Assembly (NCBI GenBank): GCA_026260175.1
Contig: JAKCWW010000542.1
Span: forward strand, 74,384 to 106,054
Direction: 5' to 3'
From: Reticulitermes lucifugus
Taxonomy: Eukaryota > Arthropoda > Insecta > Blattodea > Rhinotermitidae
DNA length: 31,671 nt
In this document: in pieces, positions 31,589-31,671 of the stretch
Layout of the letters: each line of letters opens with the position of its first letter
How positions within the stretch are numbered: position 1 is the first letter of the stretch
Position numbers and translations under genes: made by a program
Notes under the pieces: model-generated
Databases searched by the model: none
Told to the model about the DNA's origin: nothing
What the model saw: the letters and a program-made list of their open reading frames with translations, nothing else

Positions 31589-31671
31589 TACGAGGGCTGT
31601 CCAAAAATTATCCGACTATATTTCTTCCCGCGGTAAGTAATGGCGAAAGGGTGGGGAAACTGAGCGTAGTG
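31589..31671. mobile_element. Left end of a Tc1/mariner-like element, cut by the window edge
   Basis: After a TA at 31589-31590 comes CGAGGGCTGTCCAAAAATTA, which resembles the inverted-repeat ends of mariner-type transposons (commonly CGAGGG.TGTCC.AAAAGTA). Tc1/mariner elements insert at TA. The rest of the element lies outside the window, so neither the second end nor a transposase can be checked. Confidence 0.6.

Noticed and set aside
1..31671. CRISPR array, bacterial operon or phage features
   Set aside because: Repeats are minisatellites and microsatellites without spacer structure, and SINEs, LINEs and hAT elements point to an animal genome.

Overview
The window looks like gene-poor nuclear DNA from an arthropod with a large, repeat-filled genome. 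A polyneopteran insect such as a cockroach or termite fits best. That placement rests on remembered resemblance of the SINE and LINE types, not on a search. There is no operon structure or close gene packing, and no host exon I can defend. No reading frame exceeds 177 codons. What is recognisable is a graveyard of transposable elements, simple repeats and inverted repeats in AT-rich DNA, plus one 110-base assembly gap (12909-13018).

Layout. 1-5000: a 45-bp minisatellite at the left edge, a 201-bp hAT-type miniature element (418-618) with 8-bp target duplications, a tRNA-headed SINE near 3031, a (GA)n tract and a weakly recognised dispersed repeat. 5000-10600: a 524-bp hAT derivative (5656-6179) with an exact 8-bp duplication and a surviving transposase C-terminal frame; a LINE fragment (6780-7200) split by a SINE; a SINE on the minus strand; a 48-bp minisatellite; a second LINE fragment; an inverted-repeat region near 8900; several microsatellites. 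10600-14720: a LINE 3' fragment, then one long decayed LINE (about 10781-13805) that reads through reverse-transcriptase motifs and is interrupted by about four later insertions, then another LINE piece and a SINE tail. 14720-19270: almost empty. 19271-19648: a direct repeat plus a 140-bp near-perfect palindrome. 20226-20480: remnant of a Tc1/mariner-type transposase. 22180-22440: a complete tRNA-derived SINE. 24748-25225 and 27935-28375: minus-strand LINE 3' ends. 28730-30310: a second type of decayed LINE reverse transcriptase, also interrupted by a SINE. Right edge: another SINE and the start of a mariner-like element running out of the window.

The elements do not work together as a system. 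They record an insertion history: LINEs arrived first and decayed, and SINEs later landed inside them. In two cases the duplicated target site is itself a readable piece of reverse-transcriptase coding sequence, which fixes the order of events. The most unusual points are the multiply nested LINE, the hAT derivative that keeps a transposase dimerisation-region frame between intact ends, the 19.5-kb palindrome, and three places with a hammerhead-ribozyme-like core layout. LINE, hAT and mariner assignments come from protein motifs recognised by eye; no database search was possible.
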